64,000 nt of DNA from Siphonodentalium dalli (Eukaryota > Mollusca > Scaphopoda > Gadilida > Siphonodentaliidae), in the NCBI GenBank assembly GCA_032622095.1, contig CP136066.1:133455917-133519916 (forward strand), written 5' to 3'. Position numbers and translations under genes: made by a program. The notes beneath the pieces are model-generated. The model was not told the DNA's origin. It was given only the letters and a program-made list of their open reading frames with translations, and searched no databases. Of this stretch, positions 1 to 12,268 are shown in pieces; the first letter of the stretch is position 1, and each line of letters begins with the position of its first letter.

Positions 1-436
1 GTCTGGTGACAAGGTGTGATAATCTTGTAGTCAATGTCCTACCGGTAAACTGTCATAAAATCAAGGTGTCATAATCCATCCTGATTAGAAGAGGCCCGCG
101 CTGTTAATTATTTTGTTGTTGCATCCTCCTTTGAACTGTTTGTTTGCCCATATGTTTAAGTATCTGTTATTGTGATGTTCTTTTCTCTTGTTCAAATAAA
201 ATTTTGTTTACATTAATTTAAAATATTATTTGGTTTGAAATTATATACTGACTACATCCACCCATGTGGACCTCATTTTGGAATTTACTGCCGGCCATTG
301 AATGTATAAAATCTGTGCCAGTAGTTTCTTCAGAATGAAAAATAAAGAGCGTTTGTGTGTGGTAAGGTATTTTTCGCCCGGGAAGATTTTATGAACCTAA
401 ATATTTCAAATCTTTTCAATACCGTAGTTACTTTAA
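1..436. other. AT-rich non-coding stretch, no gene seen
   Basis: I see no open reading frame, splice-flanked exon or repeat that I recognise. Two AATAAA hexamers (195-200 and 341-346) could be plus-strand polyadenylation signals of a gene lying to the left, but nothing in the window supports such a gene. Confidence 0.4.
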
Positions 437-550
437 AGGTACTCAATCCGTAAAGAGGGTCCCCATCTCAACAGATTCCAACAACAACAATCCGATCAGA
501 GGGTCCTATATTACTACTTCTTTGGCTTTGGGGGTAAAAAATATTTGATT
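437..550 (+). repeat. Terminal fragment of the TTAA-type MITE family (relative at 11433-11901)
   Basis: The sequence starts AGGTACTCAATCCG directly after TTAA (433-436). It then follows, in inverse orientation, the right arm of the complete element at 11433-11901, through the 'ggctttgggggtaaaaaa' stretch. It stops at 550, where the foldback element 551-2108 begins, so this copy is truncated or was interrupted by that insertion. Confidence 0.65.
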
Positions 551-2108
551 CGTCAGACATTTCACTTGCCAGCTATTCGTGGCAACTCATTTCCTTCAAT
601 TGCATATTAGCTCTAATCTGATTGGATGCACAGGTTTCTTAAAAATTAGGACTTTTAATCGAAATCAATTAAAGTTTCAGAGAAGTACGAGAGACTGTAT
701 GCGTTACTATTTTATGATGGCCACTCTGATCTTCAGCTCACGGATATCATGTCTTTAAAATCGTTATTTTCAATTCCCCACGAATATTAACATGTATTTA
801 ATCATCACCTTCGGTGTCTGTGCATTAAAGTTTGGGACTGTATATGTCAAAATAATGACTCAATTAGGTCAGAGAACACTTTCGGCATGTAGTCATACAT
901 GCATGTAGCATTACCATGCAGATAAGCGTTTGTTCTATTTCACGGTGGGTGTATTTTCCCTGGTGTGGAGCGTTATTTAACCAAAAACATGCCACACACA
1001 GTTTGGATCTCCCCATATTATAATGATTGTGGTCCATAACTCGTGGAACACATGGTTATGAAATGTTTAAGGTGGTCGTTCGATTGCATTAAATGGGTAT
1101 GCCAGCCACATGTATTTCAAGTAGTAAAACTATGTACACGACCCCAGTCTATTTGTGTTATTCTACCCAGGATCTAATGTACCGACCCAAAACGGGGTGG
1201 TAACAGTGACTTTGAAATAAGGCCCCATGTATAGGGTGGGTAGTTCTCTACACGTGGTAGTTCAACGTCGCCATCCGCCATGGCTAATTGTGCGTGTGCT
1301 AAACATGAGGAATGGTCCTGGACCTCAAATTCGACTTAAGGAAATTATCATGGAAAAGTTATAAAAAGGGAGCATTGGATGCACTGATGAAGGAGGGGCT
1401 GTTTCCAATTTGAACTTCTGGAAAGGCTATATGCAGCATTTGCCACTTACTAGTACGAGGTTTGGACATTATTACTGAAAATGAGTTATTTGTTGATCAA
1501 CGTGAAACAGAAATGTCTCAAACAACTTTCTCACACTTTAGCCGAAAGCCAGAGACTATCAATTGCTAATGATGGGAGAGAATGCAATTCCACTTTTGAG
1601 GCAAGTCCTTTGGTGACGACAGTTGGATAGCAAATGTACGACTTGAACTGTATGCAGTCGTTTTATAACACCGCTTGAGAATGACCCCTTGATCAGATCG
1701 ACAAAATCGTGCGGAACGTGTTTCCCGATTTGCAGCACTCATAACTTCATAAGTCACCTTAACTGGGCCTCATGCGCTCTTACCTGTTGCTTGGATATGG
1801 ACAGTGAATGGTGAGACTCGTGAACTTTAATGCATAGACACCCAAGGTGATGATTAAATACATGTTAATATCCGTGGGGAACTGAAAATAACGATTTTAA
1901 AGACATGATCTCCGTGAGATGAAGATCAGAGTGGCCATCATAAATAGATTATAGTGAAGCATACGGTCTCTCGTACTTCTCTGAAACTTTAATTGATTTC
2001 GATTAAAATTCCTAATTTTTAAGAAACCTGTGCATCCAATCAGATTAGAGCTTATGCAATTGAAGGAAAGGAGTTACCACGAATAGTTGGAAAGTGAAAT
2101 GTCTGACG
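551..2108. mobile_element. Foldback-type DNA element with ~280-bp terminal inverted repeats
   Basis: Arms 551-832 and 1823-2108 are inverted copies with roughly 90% identity by eye. Both begin CGTCAGACATTTCACTT when read inward. A 3-bp ATT flanks both outer edges (548-550 and 2109-2111), a weak candidate for a target duplication. The ~990-bp centre contains no reading frame that I recognise; the 63-codon minus-strand frame at 1566-1757 looks like chance. This is a non-autonomous long-TIR element of unassigned superfamily. Confidence 0.75.
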
Positions 2109-2379
2109 ATTTTGGTGTCTTTTTATCAGAAAAACACACAGAAAGTGGTGAAATCTGCGACAATCGTAAAATTAATTGAAATTAAAATAGTAGACAATGA
2201 TTTGCAGCCCATACAACAACGTAGTTGGCAGTGAAATTGCTTGAGGCTGCCGACTTGACTCGATTTAGAATGCGGAAATGAGCGGAACACAGCGTTTATC
2301 CATTCCCCATAGTAAATTTTAAGCTGAATTCCGCTTAATAAGCTAAGTTCAGCTTATTAAGCTGAATATCCAGTTCTGC

Positions 2380-5272
2380 TAGACCCGATGGCACTAGAAA
2401 TGTATTTCATGAATTCATCATTTCTAGTGCCGCACGGCCTGCCATACCCTGTGTAGAACTATCTATTTCACAACATTTTTCATCTAAACAATGAATGCTA
2501 GCCTTATTACATCACCATATATTTTCAGTCGGTACTCCCCGCCACAAGTTGACGCCAAAAGTTCACTGTGTCGGTGTATCTAAATCCTTTAATCGGACAT
2601 TTCTAAACTGTCGAATATTGGTGACCTGGATAAGTCGTCCATCCTCACGTTCTTGTTGACATTTTACACAAGGCCACGTGCTCGGAAGAACTACTGGGTA
2701 ATTTACTACGTCCGGTTTGGCCTATAGTCTATTTCACGAATAACTATTGACTGTTGTGTTCAAGCTGCAGACAGAGTTCAGTCTCCGCGCCAAGAGAAGT
2801 CTTAACGCTGCACGTGTATTTTTTTAAATAAAATATTTTTTTTCAGAAGTGTTTTGTCAGTTACAATTCATTCTGGCTTGACCTAGACCATTTTCAAACG
2901 AATATGGACATTTATGTTTCTCAGAATAATGCAGAATTAGTTGTAACCTACACAAATCTAAAATAAATATGTATATAGGAGGTATCAAATTTGCTTCTAA
3001 AATAAATAAATACGACATTGCTTCACATTCCATGTAGGTGCTGGCAGGGTAAGTCCTGTGCATATAGGAGACTGAACTCAGGATGGAGCTTATGTTGCGT
3101 TCTGTGACGGAAAGTATCCAAACACAGCGATCTGTAAATGACGAAATAGGCCTACCAAGCTGAAAAGTTTTCGCGATCGCCGCACTGTTTTTTTTAGATT
3201 TACGCTCGCTATATGTCAACAAAACTCAAATAAAATCACGTCATGTTGCATTATTATGGTTTAATTCTTCATTATACAGCACAAAACATGCTTTAAGTGT
3301 CATTTTCCGCCTTAGTTTTCTCCAACTTGGTTCTGCTTGGTATTTCTACGCACACCTGCTTATCGTCGGCATGCATTTACTATGGCTGAAGGGCACTCTC
3401 ACCAAAAAAAGTGCTGAAGGGTACACAGGGTTTGAAAATATGCTGAAGGGTACACATGATTTGTGACCGGCACCAACACCATTACTTAAATTGTGTTTAT
3501 GAAAGTCTGGCGCCCATTAGCAGTTTGTTTTCAGTACATTTTAATATTCATTGGAATGTAAACAATTATTTTCTAACAGAAATCATGGCAGATACGAAAA
3601 CTGAATGCCTTTAGAACGACATTTCAAACACTGTGTACCCTTCGGCACATTTTGAAAATCCTGTGTACCCTTCGGCACTTTTTTTTGGTGAGAGTGACCC
3701 CTTCAGCTTTACGCTGGGATATTTAGAATGGGTCTATAAAACTAATTAGGCTATAACTTTGTTATCTTTCATATTTTCCGTGAAATTTCAAATATGTGCC
3801 AGGGACATATATCCCGTCCGGAATGTGCATAAACATTTCAAGTTTCTCATCGTATTTTTATTTATTTTATGCGACAAAATTGTCGTAAATGTCAGAAAAC
3901 CAAACTGACCAGTCTATGTTTTGCGTTATGAGCTAACGCTCGATGAACATCTATATATAGTTCTATTGAGATTTTTGTACGTCCTTTTATACCCCATAAT
4001 CACTAAAATGAGATGTCTCTCACCCACCACACGATTTGTTAAAAGTGAAATTATAAGAAGTGAGATTGTTTTATCAGTTAGCAGATACATTTCCGGATAA
4101 AACGGAGTGATCTTCATATCTCGTATATTCAGGAGATGCATCTTTCAATGATATATGTAATTTTTGTTTTGCTAATTCAAAATATCAAAAATCGACATCC
4201 CTGTACCACGTCATTACCGTCACGCGGAAATTTGAAGCTATTAAAGTTGTCCGTTTGTTAGACAAAAATGAAACTTATAGATTTATATCAATGTTCCATG
4301 CTTGTGTCGAATAGAAACCAGGTCCACATTTGTCAAGTGCGTGGATAAATGATGATCACACTTACTCCGCTTATTTCTCGGCCAGAAATATGTGTTTTGA
4401 AAACAATTTATTTGAGACAAAAACTGCTGCGGGCATGTCAGTCGGTGTGAACTTATCAGTCGCTGAGCATCGTTCAATAAGATCTAGTGATCGTTCCTTC
4501 GTCCATTTTGATGACTTAAATATTCCATTGTCCGATATAACAACAAATTTGTCGAAAATGTCCAATTTAATGTCAGTTTGCATACCAAGCCAATAAAAAG
4601 AAACAAAATACGATGAATACGTATAGGTATCATGTCTATGACACATGCATGCAGCCATGGCGATTGGCGAACATCTACAAAGCCACATACCAAAAAATGA
4701 GATTTTGTATGTAGGCCTTCCTAGCTATAGATATGCAGGTAAATCTTCAAGGCCTACATAATTACTAACATTTAACACTATGCTGTAATAGTATATACAC
4801 AAGACAGAAGTTATATTGTTCAACTAGGATGTTTCATTATATTACACACTCACACCGTTGTAATGGTTTGCTAACAATAAAATCTTGAAATCAGTTAACG
4901 GTTATTCGTGAAATGGACTATAGGCCAAACCGGACGTAGTAAATTACCCAGTAGTTCTTCCGAGCACGTGGCCTTGTGTAAAATGTCAACAAGAACGTGA
5001 GGATGGACGACTTATCCAGGTCACCAATATTCGACAGTTTAGAAATGTCCGATTAAAGGATTTAGATACACCGACACAGTGAACTTTTGGCGTCAACTTG
5101 TGGCGGGGAGTACCGACTGAAAATATATGGTGAGGTAATAAGGCTAGCATTCATTGTTTAGATGAAAAATGTTGTGAAATAGATAGTTCTACACAGGGTA
5201 TGGCAGGCCGTGCGGCACTAGAAATGATGAATTCATGAAATACATTTCTAAATTCTAGTGCCATCGGGTCTA
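2380..5272. mobile_element. hAT-like DNA transposon, 2.9 kb, perfect 8-bp target duplication
   Basis: The ends are perfect inverted repeats, TAGACCCGATGGCACTAGAA at 2380 and its complement ending at 5272. The inverted arms extend about 365 bp (2380-2750 and 4905-5272). The element is flanked by identical AGTTCTGC octamers (2372-2379 and 5273-5280). An 8-bp duplication is typical of the hAT superfamily and also occurs in a few others. Each arm carries a short internal hairpin (2390-2431 on the left) built from GGCACTAGAAATG and its complement. No transposase was recognised; frames at 2857-3222 (minus) and 4330-4596 (plus) resemble nothing I know. It is probably non-autonomous and has a smaller nested element at 3385-3707. 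Confidence 0.85.
3385..3707. mobile_element. Nested MITE-like inverted-repeat element inside the hAT-like element
   Basis: The left end GCTGAAGGGCACTCTCACC is matched by an inverted copy ending at 3707, with a 1-2 nt difference. Behind it, A-rich and GTGCTGAAGGGTACAC blocks are also mirrored (3411-3470 versus 3630-3680). The ~320-bp length and lack of coding capacity suggest a MITE. No convincing target duplication was found. Confidence 0.6.
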
Positions 5273-5280
5273 AGTTCTGC

Positions 5281-6968
5281 CGGACCTGTTATTGTGTTAA
5301 TACACCAACACGACCAACACGGCAACAGACTAATGTAGGAGAGATATTACTACACTGAATTATGGATGGAAAGCACATTAGTAGTGTCTACAGACATTAT
5401 TTGACAACTTCTGGGTGACATAATGTATTAATGAGTTGACAGAAATTTTTTTTCCGAAGTCCGAATTGAAAAAAATTTACCAAAAAAAAAAAATTAATTT
5501 ATTGGAATTTTTTTTCTTGCTTTCTTTATGATGGTACTAGTAGTAGCTGTCTCTGGCTTTTGAAAAACGTTGAAAATTTGATCGCCACTTTATTTTTTTC
5601 AAAAACCTGTGTTATCGCTACAAATTACAATCATTCATTCGATTCAATCAAATTTTTCAATGACCTTGACTTGAGAATCCGGCCAACTCGAAAAAATTAT
5701 ACTACTATTACATTGTCCAGACAGTATAAAAATAAACCTTCTAAGTGCATATCCTTGAATTTGTCGATGTGAACATGTTGTTTTTAGTATGCATCTAGAA
5801 GTAGAATTGGCTAAACTAATGGAGTCCTTGCTACAGGCCAAGAAACGTGATAATCTCATGAGGGCTGCCATCTTGGAAAACAATATATTAAAAACCTAAA
5901 CTCCGGAAACGGAGAGGACGCTGCATAGTTTGACGGAATACCACCCAAAATATCACGAAGCGGACAACTGAAGTGGACCTATTTAATTTGTAGCCTTATG
6001 TTGAAATGTCCGATTTCGACGAGATTGTGCCGATTAGGGTGTTTGGTGGTAGTTCAAGTTTAGTAATTCGTATTTTTAACTAGCTTGGTGGAAGAAACTG
6101 GAACAAAATATTAAGGAGACGCACGTTTTGCATAAATCCAGCCAAAAAAAAAATATATATCTGGATCTATCCTCCTGGATCTAGATATATCTGGCGAAAA
6201 ATCTTGAATTTCACATATCATTATTGTATATATAATTTGAGCAATTTTAAGAGAGGATAAAAACAATGCATTTTTATACATTTGAGAGGTTGAAAATATG
6301 ATTATTATTATGAACCCCCCCCCCCCTTTCGGTATCAAGAACTACGTACCTTACTTCTTACTTCTTCTGTAGGCCTTAGTCCATGCATCCGTCCTTCGGG
6401 ACAACAACGTCTCCGTGTAGCCTATTTATTTACTCGTTCTAGGTTTCATCATCATCGTCATCATATATTTTTCACTGAACGAGTAGACCTGACCAACTCT
6501 TAGTTCCGGTGCTTACATATTATACAAAAACAATTGATTTACATGCTCATTTTTCGTATGGATGGTTCTCACTTAACTTAAACGAGCAAATTGATGTCTC
6601 GTGTACAATTGTTCCATAAAATATGATTGTGCCACAAACAAGACCTATTGTGGCGTTCCATTTCACTGCTCAAGGAGCATGTGGCACAACGTTATGATAT
6701 AACAGTATTGTAACATATCAACACATGCCTTTAGTTACATGGTCAAAACAACGAGAAAACACGAAAATCTCACTGTCTCATCGCCTAACTGCGAAATTTC
6801 ATTTTATGCATTAAGTTATCTTACCTTTAATTGACAAACAACGTGCACTGTTATGTTATTTCTTGGACTCTTTATCTATATATATATGGATATCATTTAT
6901 GATGCACGTTTTTCGTGGTTTGATGTAAATATTGACTTTGAAACATCGAAAATCGCCTGTCTCGAGAA
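5281..6968. other. Gene-free AT-rich region
   Basis: Only short unsupported frames occur. Visible features are A/T homopolymers around 5446-5512, a TATATATCTGGATC-rich patch at 6155-6192 and a 12-C run at 6315-6326. No exon with flanking splice sites or known domain was seen. Confidence 0.5.
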
Positions 6969-7348
6969 ATGTCCACACCGCGACATTATTTACAATATAG
7001 GCCATCCCGGTTCCATTTTAACTAAGGGCAACAACCTACCATACGGATAAGAAAGTTTTGCCTTTTGACAATTTGTTTTGAAGATTTTGGACAATATAAA
7101 GAATCAAAACACATGAAAAATGAGACGAACATAAGTGTACCCTCCAGCGAACCTTAATTAATGTCCACACCGCGACGCTATCAAAGGAACTAGAAAATAT
7201 GTCGGGAGACTACCAAAATTGCTCAAATAGTACACATGGGGTGAAGAATCAGGAATAAAAACGAATGGACGCCTGACATAAACAGAAATTGAAAAAAAAT
7301 GAAGAAAATATCAAAATTGTCCACACCGCGACATGTCCACACCGCGAC
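6969..7348 (+). repeat. Four copies of the 14-bp motif GTCCACACCGCGAC
   Basis: Exact copies lie at 6971-6984, 7163-7176, 7319-7332 and 7335-7348, all in the same orientation. Three are preceded by AT and one by TT. The last two are separated by only 2 bp. The surrounding DNA is AT-rich and otherwise unrelated between copies, so this is a dispersed short-motif cluster rather than a normal tandem repeat. I did not notice the motif elsewhere in the window. Confidence 0.85.
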
Positions 7349-8539
7349 GCAGAATAACGTTACAGCCAGCCACAGACACATTTCACGCTTATAATATTTG
7401 GGTGGTTCTGTTGTAAAAGGGTCAACACGATGTACATACACATATAGTTGTTATTGGATCGGGGGGGTGTGAGTGAGTGGGGGGTGTGCTCAGAGAGAAG
7501 CAAATGACAATTTAAAAATCAATTGTTTCGGTACTTTTCAACAATCGTTCTGCCTGTGGGACGATTTCCGGCTCGTGTGCAATAGCAAAGGCGTCAATGA
7601 CACATTTTGGGCCATCGGAATATCTCACTGACAATTCTATCTGATTGAGCTCATCGAAAACCCCCTAAATACCAAATTTCAGTTCGATATCTTGAAACAT
7701 GTAAGAGAAATCCATCGACATTGTTTTTTATTGTAAATTCTCTTTGCAATTTGGCGAACCCTTTGAGGAACATAGTTTGATTGACGCATGTTCACGTTAT
7801 CTACATCAGGGTTCCTCGGTCGTTTGGCGTCAAACCAAGTATACGATGGATCAGGGCATGTCCGACTTGATAGGAATAGCCCTTTATGTGGTCAAAATCT
7901 GTTTCCAATTATCAGATCTGTACGGTGTATACGTTGACCTCTTAGAGAGTTTGAACTCTAAGTACGGTAACGCCCACAAATCACATCAATTTCCACCACG
8001 TATATTCAAATGGCTGTATCTCATAGACGTCTCAACGTGCGGAGCTGTGCGATACGTCGTTTGGACGGATACATCATCGGCTACTCCATGATGTACAAGT
8101 TGAATATATACTCATAACGATAATTCAATAAAGGGCACATGTCAACAAAGTGGCTCAATTTTGTTTGGTTTCCATTAATCATTATATTCGAATTAAACAC
8201 AAGTTTTGGAGAAAGAGCGAATTTGACAATGACGTCGCTCTGATTCAACCCAAAAACGTCATTGGCACATGCTGTAATGAACGACCTTGATTGACCTTGA
8301 CCGTGCCCTATAATTTTGCCAAATGTCATTTTTGTGGTCACCAATATCTGTGCTACATACTCACATAAAATTCATCGGCATGTGACATATTTAATTTTTG
8401 CAGAATTCTATGGACGAATATGTTCATTTAAGGGAGAATCACCCATAGGAGCTAAAATGTATCTTTGCACAAAAGGAGTGGTAGGCTACTAGATCATGCC
8501 ATCGTGATGAATCTCTACTCTAGTTAGTTAAAGATATAT
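7349..8539. other. Region with no recognised gene
   Basis: It contains a 115-codon plus-strand frame (7744-8091) and an 87-codon minus-strand frame (8081-8344). Neither resembles a known domain nor shows flanking splice signals that I trust. I see no repeat structure except a G-rich patch near 7461-7487. Confidence 0.4.
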
Positions 8540-8930
8540 TATGGACTTGTTCGGGTGCATGACATTGACAAGTTAGTAGCCTACTCAAGCTCTTTGTCAA
8601 TATGCGGAGATCAGCATTCAAATAACATCGTCGAAAATTTCAAAGAAATCGACCATACTGGGTCACTCCATAGAAAACATCGTCTGAACTACGCTCATTT
8701 GTAAATATTTACTTCTCGATTCGGGACGCATTTATATAGATCTATCGGCGACAAACTAACGAAAACGATTTCGTCATCGAGAGTCATTGCATTGAATTAA
8801 TATATAATAACGACTGTGTAGTCAATTTGGATATAATATTTGTAAAAAATAACTATACTTTAAGCAAGATTATTCTCCATTTCTATTTGATCACCCTGTC
8901 GGAGTGTTTCACATCACTTTAACGCCGGTA
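8540..8930 (+). repeat. Dispersed repeat shared with 41340-41690 (inverted)
   Basis: Blocks such as 'tccatagaaaacatcgtctg', 'tttacttctcgattcgggac' and the TTTCTATTTGATCACCCT region recur in reverse complement at 41340-41690, with scattered changes and small gaps. This is an interspersed element of unknown class; ends and target duplications were not resolved. Confidence 0.65.
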
Positions 8931-8934
8931 GAGA

Positions 8935-9010
8935 TCATATTCCACCAGTACAAAACCTGGGAACTTTTTGAAGTTTTGACAGGCAACCTAATTATAAAGT
9001 TGAAAACATA
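8935..9010 (+). repeat. Short dispersed repeat shared with 29360-29450 (inverted)
   Basis: The block containing CAGTACAAAACCTGGGAACT and TTTTTGAAGTTTTGACAGG occurs in reverse complement at ~29360-29450. Similarity covers about 75-90 bp, enough to show a shared repeat but not to classify it. Confidence 0.6.
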
Positions 9011-9632
9011 ACACAGGGAATATAGTTCTTAGTTGTTACCCGTTCCTTTATAATGTATACTAGGCCTATACTTCACTATTGGTAAAGGTCCCAACTCGAA
9101 ATTGCATGCTTTTATGTGACTTTTGTGAGCCGATATCGCAATAAGGGTCCCACTATATACCAAGCAATACCTATAGCAGTATACAAATAATGAAAATAGA
9201 AGGTTGTAGAAAGTCATAGAATGTTGTATGGACATTGTAAGGGTTGTTTTATTTAATATTATATGTATATTCGACCTATAAACCACTAACAAATAAGCCA
9301 ACCGAAATTACTGCTTGGTAATTGCTGCTTGCTCGTAAACACTTACACCCATCGTATCAGTCAGGCGGATTAAAAAAAAAAATTGCCATTCAGTTGGCTA
9401 TTGATCAAATAAAGACACATCATCGAATTATTCATCACAAGTATTTAACATTTCCTTGAGGTTTCTTGTGTTTTATCCTGTTTTGAACCTATTTAACGCG
9501 GCTTATGGCCTGGGGACAGTCCCCCAATGAAGGACGTTTGTTGCGTTGTTATTCGTCTATATGGTGCCGATGTTGTTTTGGCATTGCCATGGACATTTGT
9601 TTGCTCATGATATGGACCAATATACTCAACGA

Positions 9633-11397
9633 GGGTCACTATGAATACCGAACACAACCGAACATAACCGAAAACAAGTCCAAATAAGGGTTAAAAGACG
9701 GAAATATATGAAATAAAGTTTATAATGATGGGTGTGTATATGTAAACTAGTGATATGTGAAGTTTGGTGCAATTTGGCCGATTAAAAGTTACGTTAATGA
9801 AAGTTTTATGTAATTTCACGCCGGGTCAGAGTCCGGCTTGATGGCGGCTAACTCTATGAATACCGAACACAAGTCCATATAAAATGATGTTCAATCTTTT
9901 GTCTATAAAATGATGGGATTCAAACATTTTCTGTTAAGGGCATTTCAGCCCCGATAATTTTGAGACATGTTCATTCTGTCGATATATAGTTTCATCATCG
10001 TGCGGTCGAAACACCCACAGCGGTCTTGCAAAAATAAACTTTTCTGGTTTTAATCGTTGGTCTGCTGTCATATTTACCCATATACTATTGTTTACTTTTA
10101 ATGATATTGCCTGATTTCGCTAATTAAAAATTTCCACAGCCATGTAAAGCACCTCTAACGTCCCGTAATTGATCGTCAACTATTTCTGATAAATTGTCTG
10201 TTAAGTCGGTCAGTCGCAACGTTTTCCACTCATTTTCCAATTTGATAATATGGTTTAAACTTTCACAATTATTATTGGTCCAAAGTTTGGAAATTACATT
10301 ATTTTGTTCACGAGCCTCGAAGACTTCGGACCTCAATCTCAGCATGAAAGACTCAATATATATATACTTTTATTTTTCGTCATGATGTCAGCTTCGACCT
10401 CCTCGTAAACCAACTTACTATCTATTGTGAGGATGCCTTTCTCAATATGAAATATCATACCCACTAATCATCACCCATATATTGTTTATTCAACCATTTT
10501 GGTTTTTGTTTTGTTTGTTTGTAAATAATAATATCACATATTGGTATAATTTGTCCAACCACATGCTTGTGACATTCATGTTATCTGTGTTTGTAAATAA
10601 TGTTGTATATAATATACTCTCCCCAGATGGAGGCAATAAAGAAATATATACTGTCAAAACATCCCTGAAATCTTTTCGGTAAGCCAGAGTAATCCCCGAT
10701 CGCATATCGGTAATTAATCAGCAACAAAGGCTCTACTGCGCAGTGCAGGGAAATTAATTATCACCTATCGCTGATGCCTTAATCATCCCTTGTTTCGACT
10801 TGTGTTCGATATTCATAGAAATCCTCGCCGAACTCTCGCTTGCGTGCCGACTTCACATTCCACTAACTTACATATACATACACATCATAATCATTTTAAC
10901 TTTATTATATATATTTCCCTTTTATACTTGTGTTCGGTATTCACAGAGTTAGCCGCCATCTTGCCGAACTCTGCATGGTTTACGTGCCGACAGCTAATAT
11001 TGTACATAAACCTACAAATAACGTAACTTTTAATCGGTCAACTTGCATCAAACTTCACATATCACTAACTTACTTATACACACACATGATTATAAACTTT
11101 ATTTCATTTATTTCCCTAATATACGCCTTATTTGAACTTGTGTTCGGTATTCATAGAGCTGGCCGCCATCACGCCGGACTCTGTCTTATGCGCCGATGGC
11201 GTACAATTACATAACACTTTCATTAACATAACTTTTAATCGACCAAATTGCACCAAACTTCACACATCACTAGCTTACATACACACACACATCATTATAA
11301 ACTTTATTTCATACATTTCCGTCTTTTAACCCTTATTTGAACTTGTTTTCAGTTGTGTTCGGTTATGTTCGGTTGTGTCCGGTATTCACAGTGACCG
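9633..11397. mobile_element. Mutator-like (MULE) or hAT-like element with 8-bp target duplication
   Basis: The terminal inverted repeats start GGGTCACTATGAATACCG at 9633 and, inverted with few changes, end at 11397. They run about 65 bp and are rich in CCGAACA. The octamer CTCAACGA flanks both sides (9625-9632 and 11398-11405). Subterminal sequence is repeated: the left carries two related CGAACACAAGTCC segments, and the right carries about three ~195-bp direct repeats (10795-11390) that are inverted relative to the left. The element encloses a minus-strand transposase-like remnant at 10124-10345. Long repeated termini, an 8-bp duplication and that remnant together favour a MULE. Confidence 0.75.
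10124..10345 (-). pseudogene. Remnant of a MULE-like transposase C-terminal region
   Basis: The 73-codon frame contains LWTNNNCESLNHIIK, followed by a W-K-x-L-R-L-T-D-L helix, an I-V-x-x-Q segment and an ALHGCGNF end. From memory this pattern belongs to a transposon-borne protein family common in invertebrate genomes and related to MULE transposases; that assignment is not tested. Just upstream, another frame continues with plausible coding text but is offset by a frameshift near 10345, and a stop lies in the present frame. The gene is broken and only a fragment survives inside the 9633-11397 element. Confidence 0.45.
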
Positions 11398-11432
11398 CTC
11401 AACGACGCATGCACTTACCTGGTATCGCTTAA

Positions 11433-11901
11433 AGGTACTCAATCCGATAAAACTCCTCTCAATTACTATTTCAATGGCTTCGGGGGTCAAAAATATTTTA
11501 TTCGAGTCGAGGAAGTCACCCATCAAAGCTCAGATTTGTCAGATATCGATTTTAGAAATCTATTATTTTTCATTATCGGGAATACTATCTGGCCCAAAAC
11601 TCAGTCAAAATTGCGTTAAAATTACCACTTGATTTTAGAGTTATCCATCCTTGTCTGTTTGAATAGATGTGGAGTACACATCCAGAGCAGATTACGGCAG
11701 TTATTAGTACTCATCTCGAGTTAATAACAAATTTCAAAAATCAATATCTAATAACTCTGAGCTTTGTTTGATGGGTTCCTCGACTCGAATCAAATATTTT
11801 TTACCCCCAAAGCCAAAGAAATAGTAATATAGGACCCTCTGATCGGATTGTTGTTGTTGGAATCTGTTGAGATGGGGACCCTCTTTACGGATTGAGTACC
11901 T
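11433..11901. mobile_element. 469-bp MITE with TTAA target duplication
   Basis: AGGTACTCAATCCG at 11433 is mirrored by the complement ending at 11901, and TTAA lies immediately outside both ends (11429-11432 and 11902-11905). Arms of about 190 bp are imperfect inverted copies sharing the 'ggttcc/gaggaa' and 'aaaaatattt' blocks. TTAA duplication is characteristic of piggyBac-type transposition, but the ends lack the usual CCC start, so the superfamily is open. A second partial copy lies at 437-550. Confidence 0.75.
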
Positions 11902-11905
11902 TTAA

Positions 11906-12268
11906 ATGACCGGTCCCTCTGCAGAGAACTCCAGCGTCGTGTAAACATAACAACATCATTTGAACATGGTTGTGGCTATAATGGACGAAATCATAGTACT
12001 CGTTTCACAGTTTCACCGAACATATTGTCCTTTTTTTCTAATAAATTAAAGCACCCCGATGCAGTTTTCAAGAAATGTATAAATCACTTGCTTGGAACAA
12101 AGTATGTGGCATCAACTGAACTAATATTATACCCATAATACCCACATGATTAAATGGAATATATATTAGTGGAGGGTTATGAAAATTGCTGTTAAGCCTT
12201 AGGGTGTCATGTGGGTACACCCTTCTGTAACATGTTATTGTTCATTCTATATACAAGAACAAACTATC
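11906..12268. other. Short gene-free spacer
   Basis: AT-rich sequence between two mobile elements. No reading frame, repeat or regulatory signal that I can support was seen. Confidence 0.4.

Noticed and set aside
2857-3222. 121-codon minus-strand frame inside the hAT-like element
   Set aside because: No BED finger, no catalytic-region or dimerisation-region wording of hAT transposases. I keep it only as part of the element.
7744-8091. 115-codon plus-strand frame
   Set aside because: No recognisable motif, no supporting splice sites and no homologous wording elsewhere; length is within chance expectation for 64 kb.
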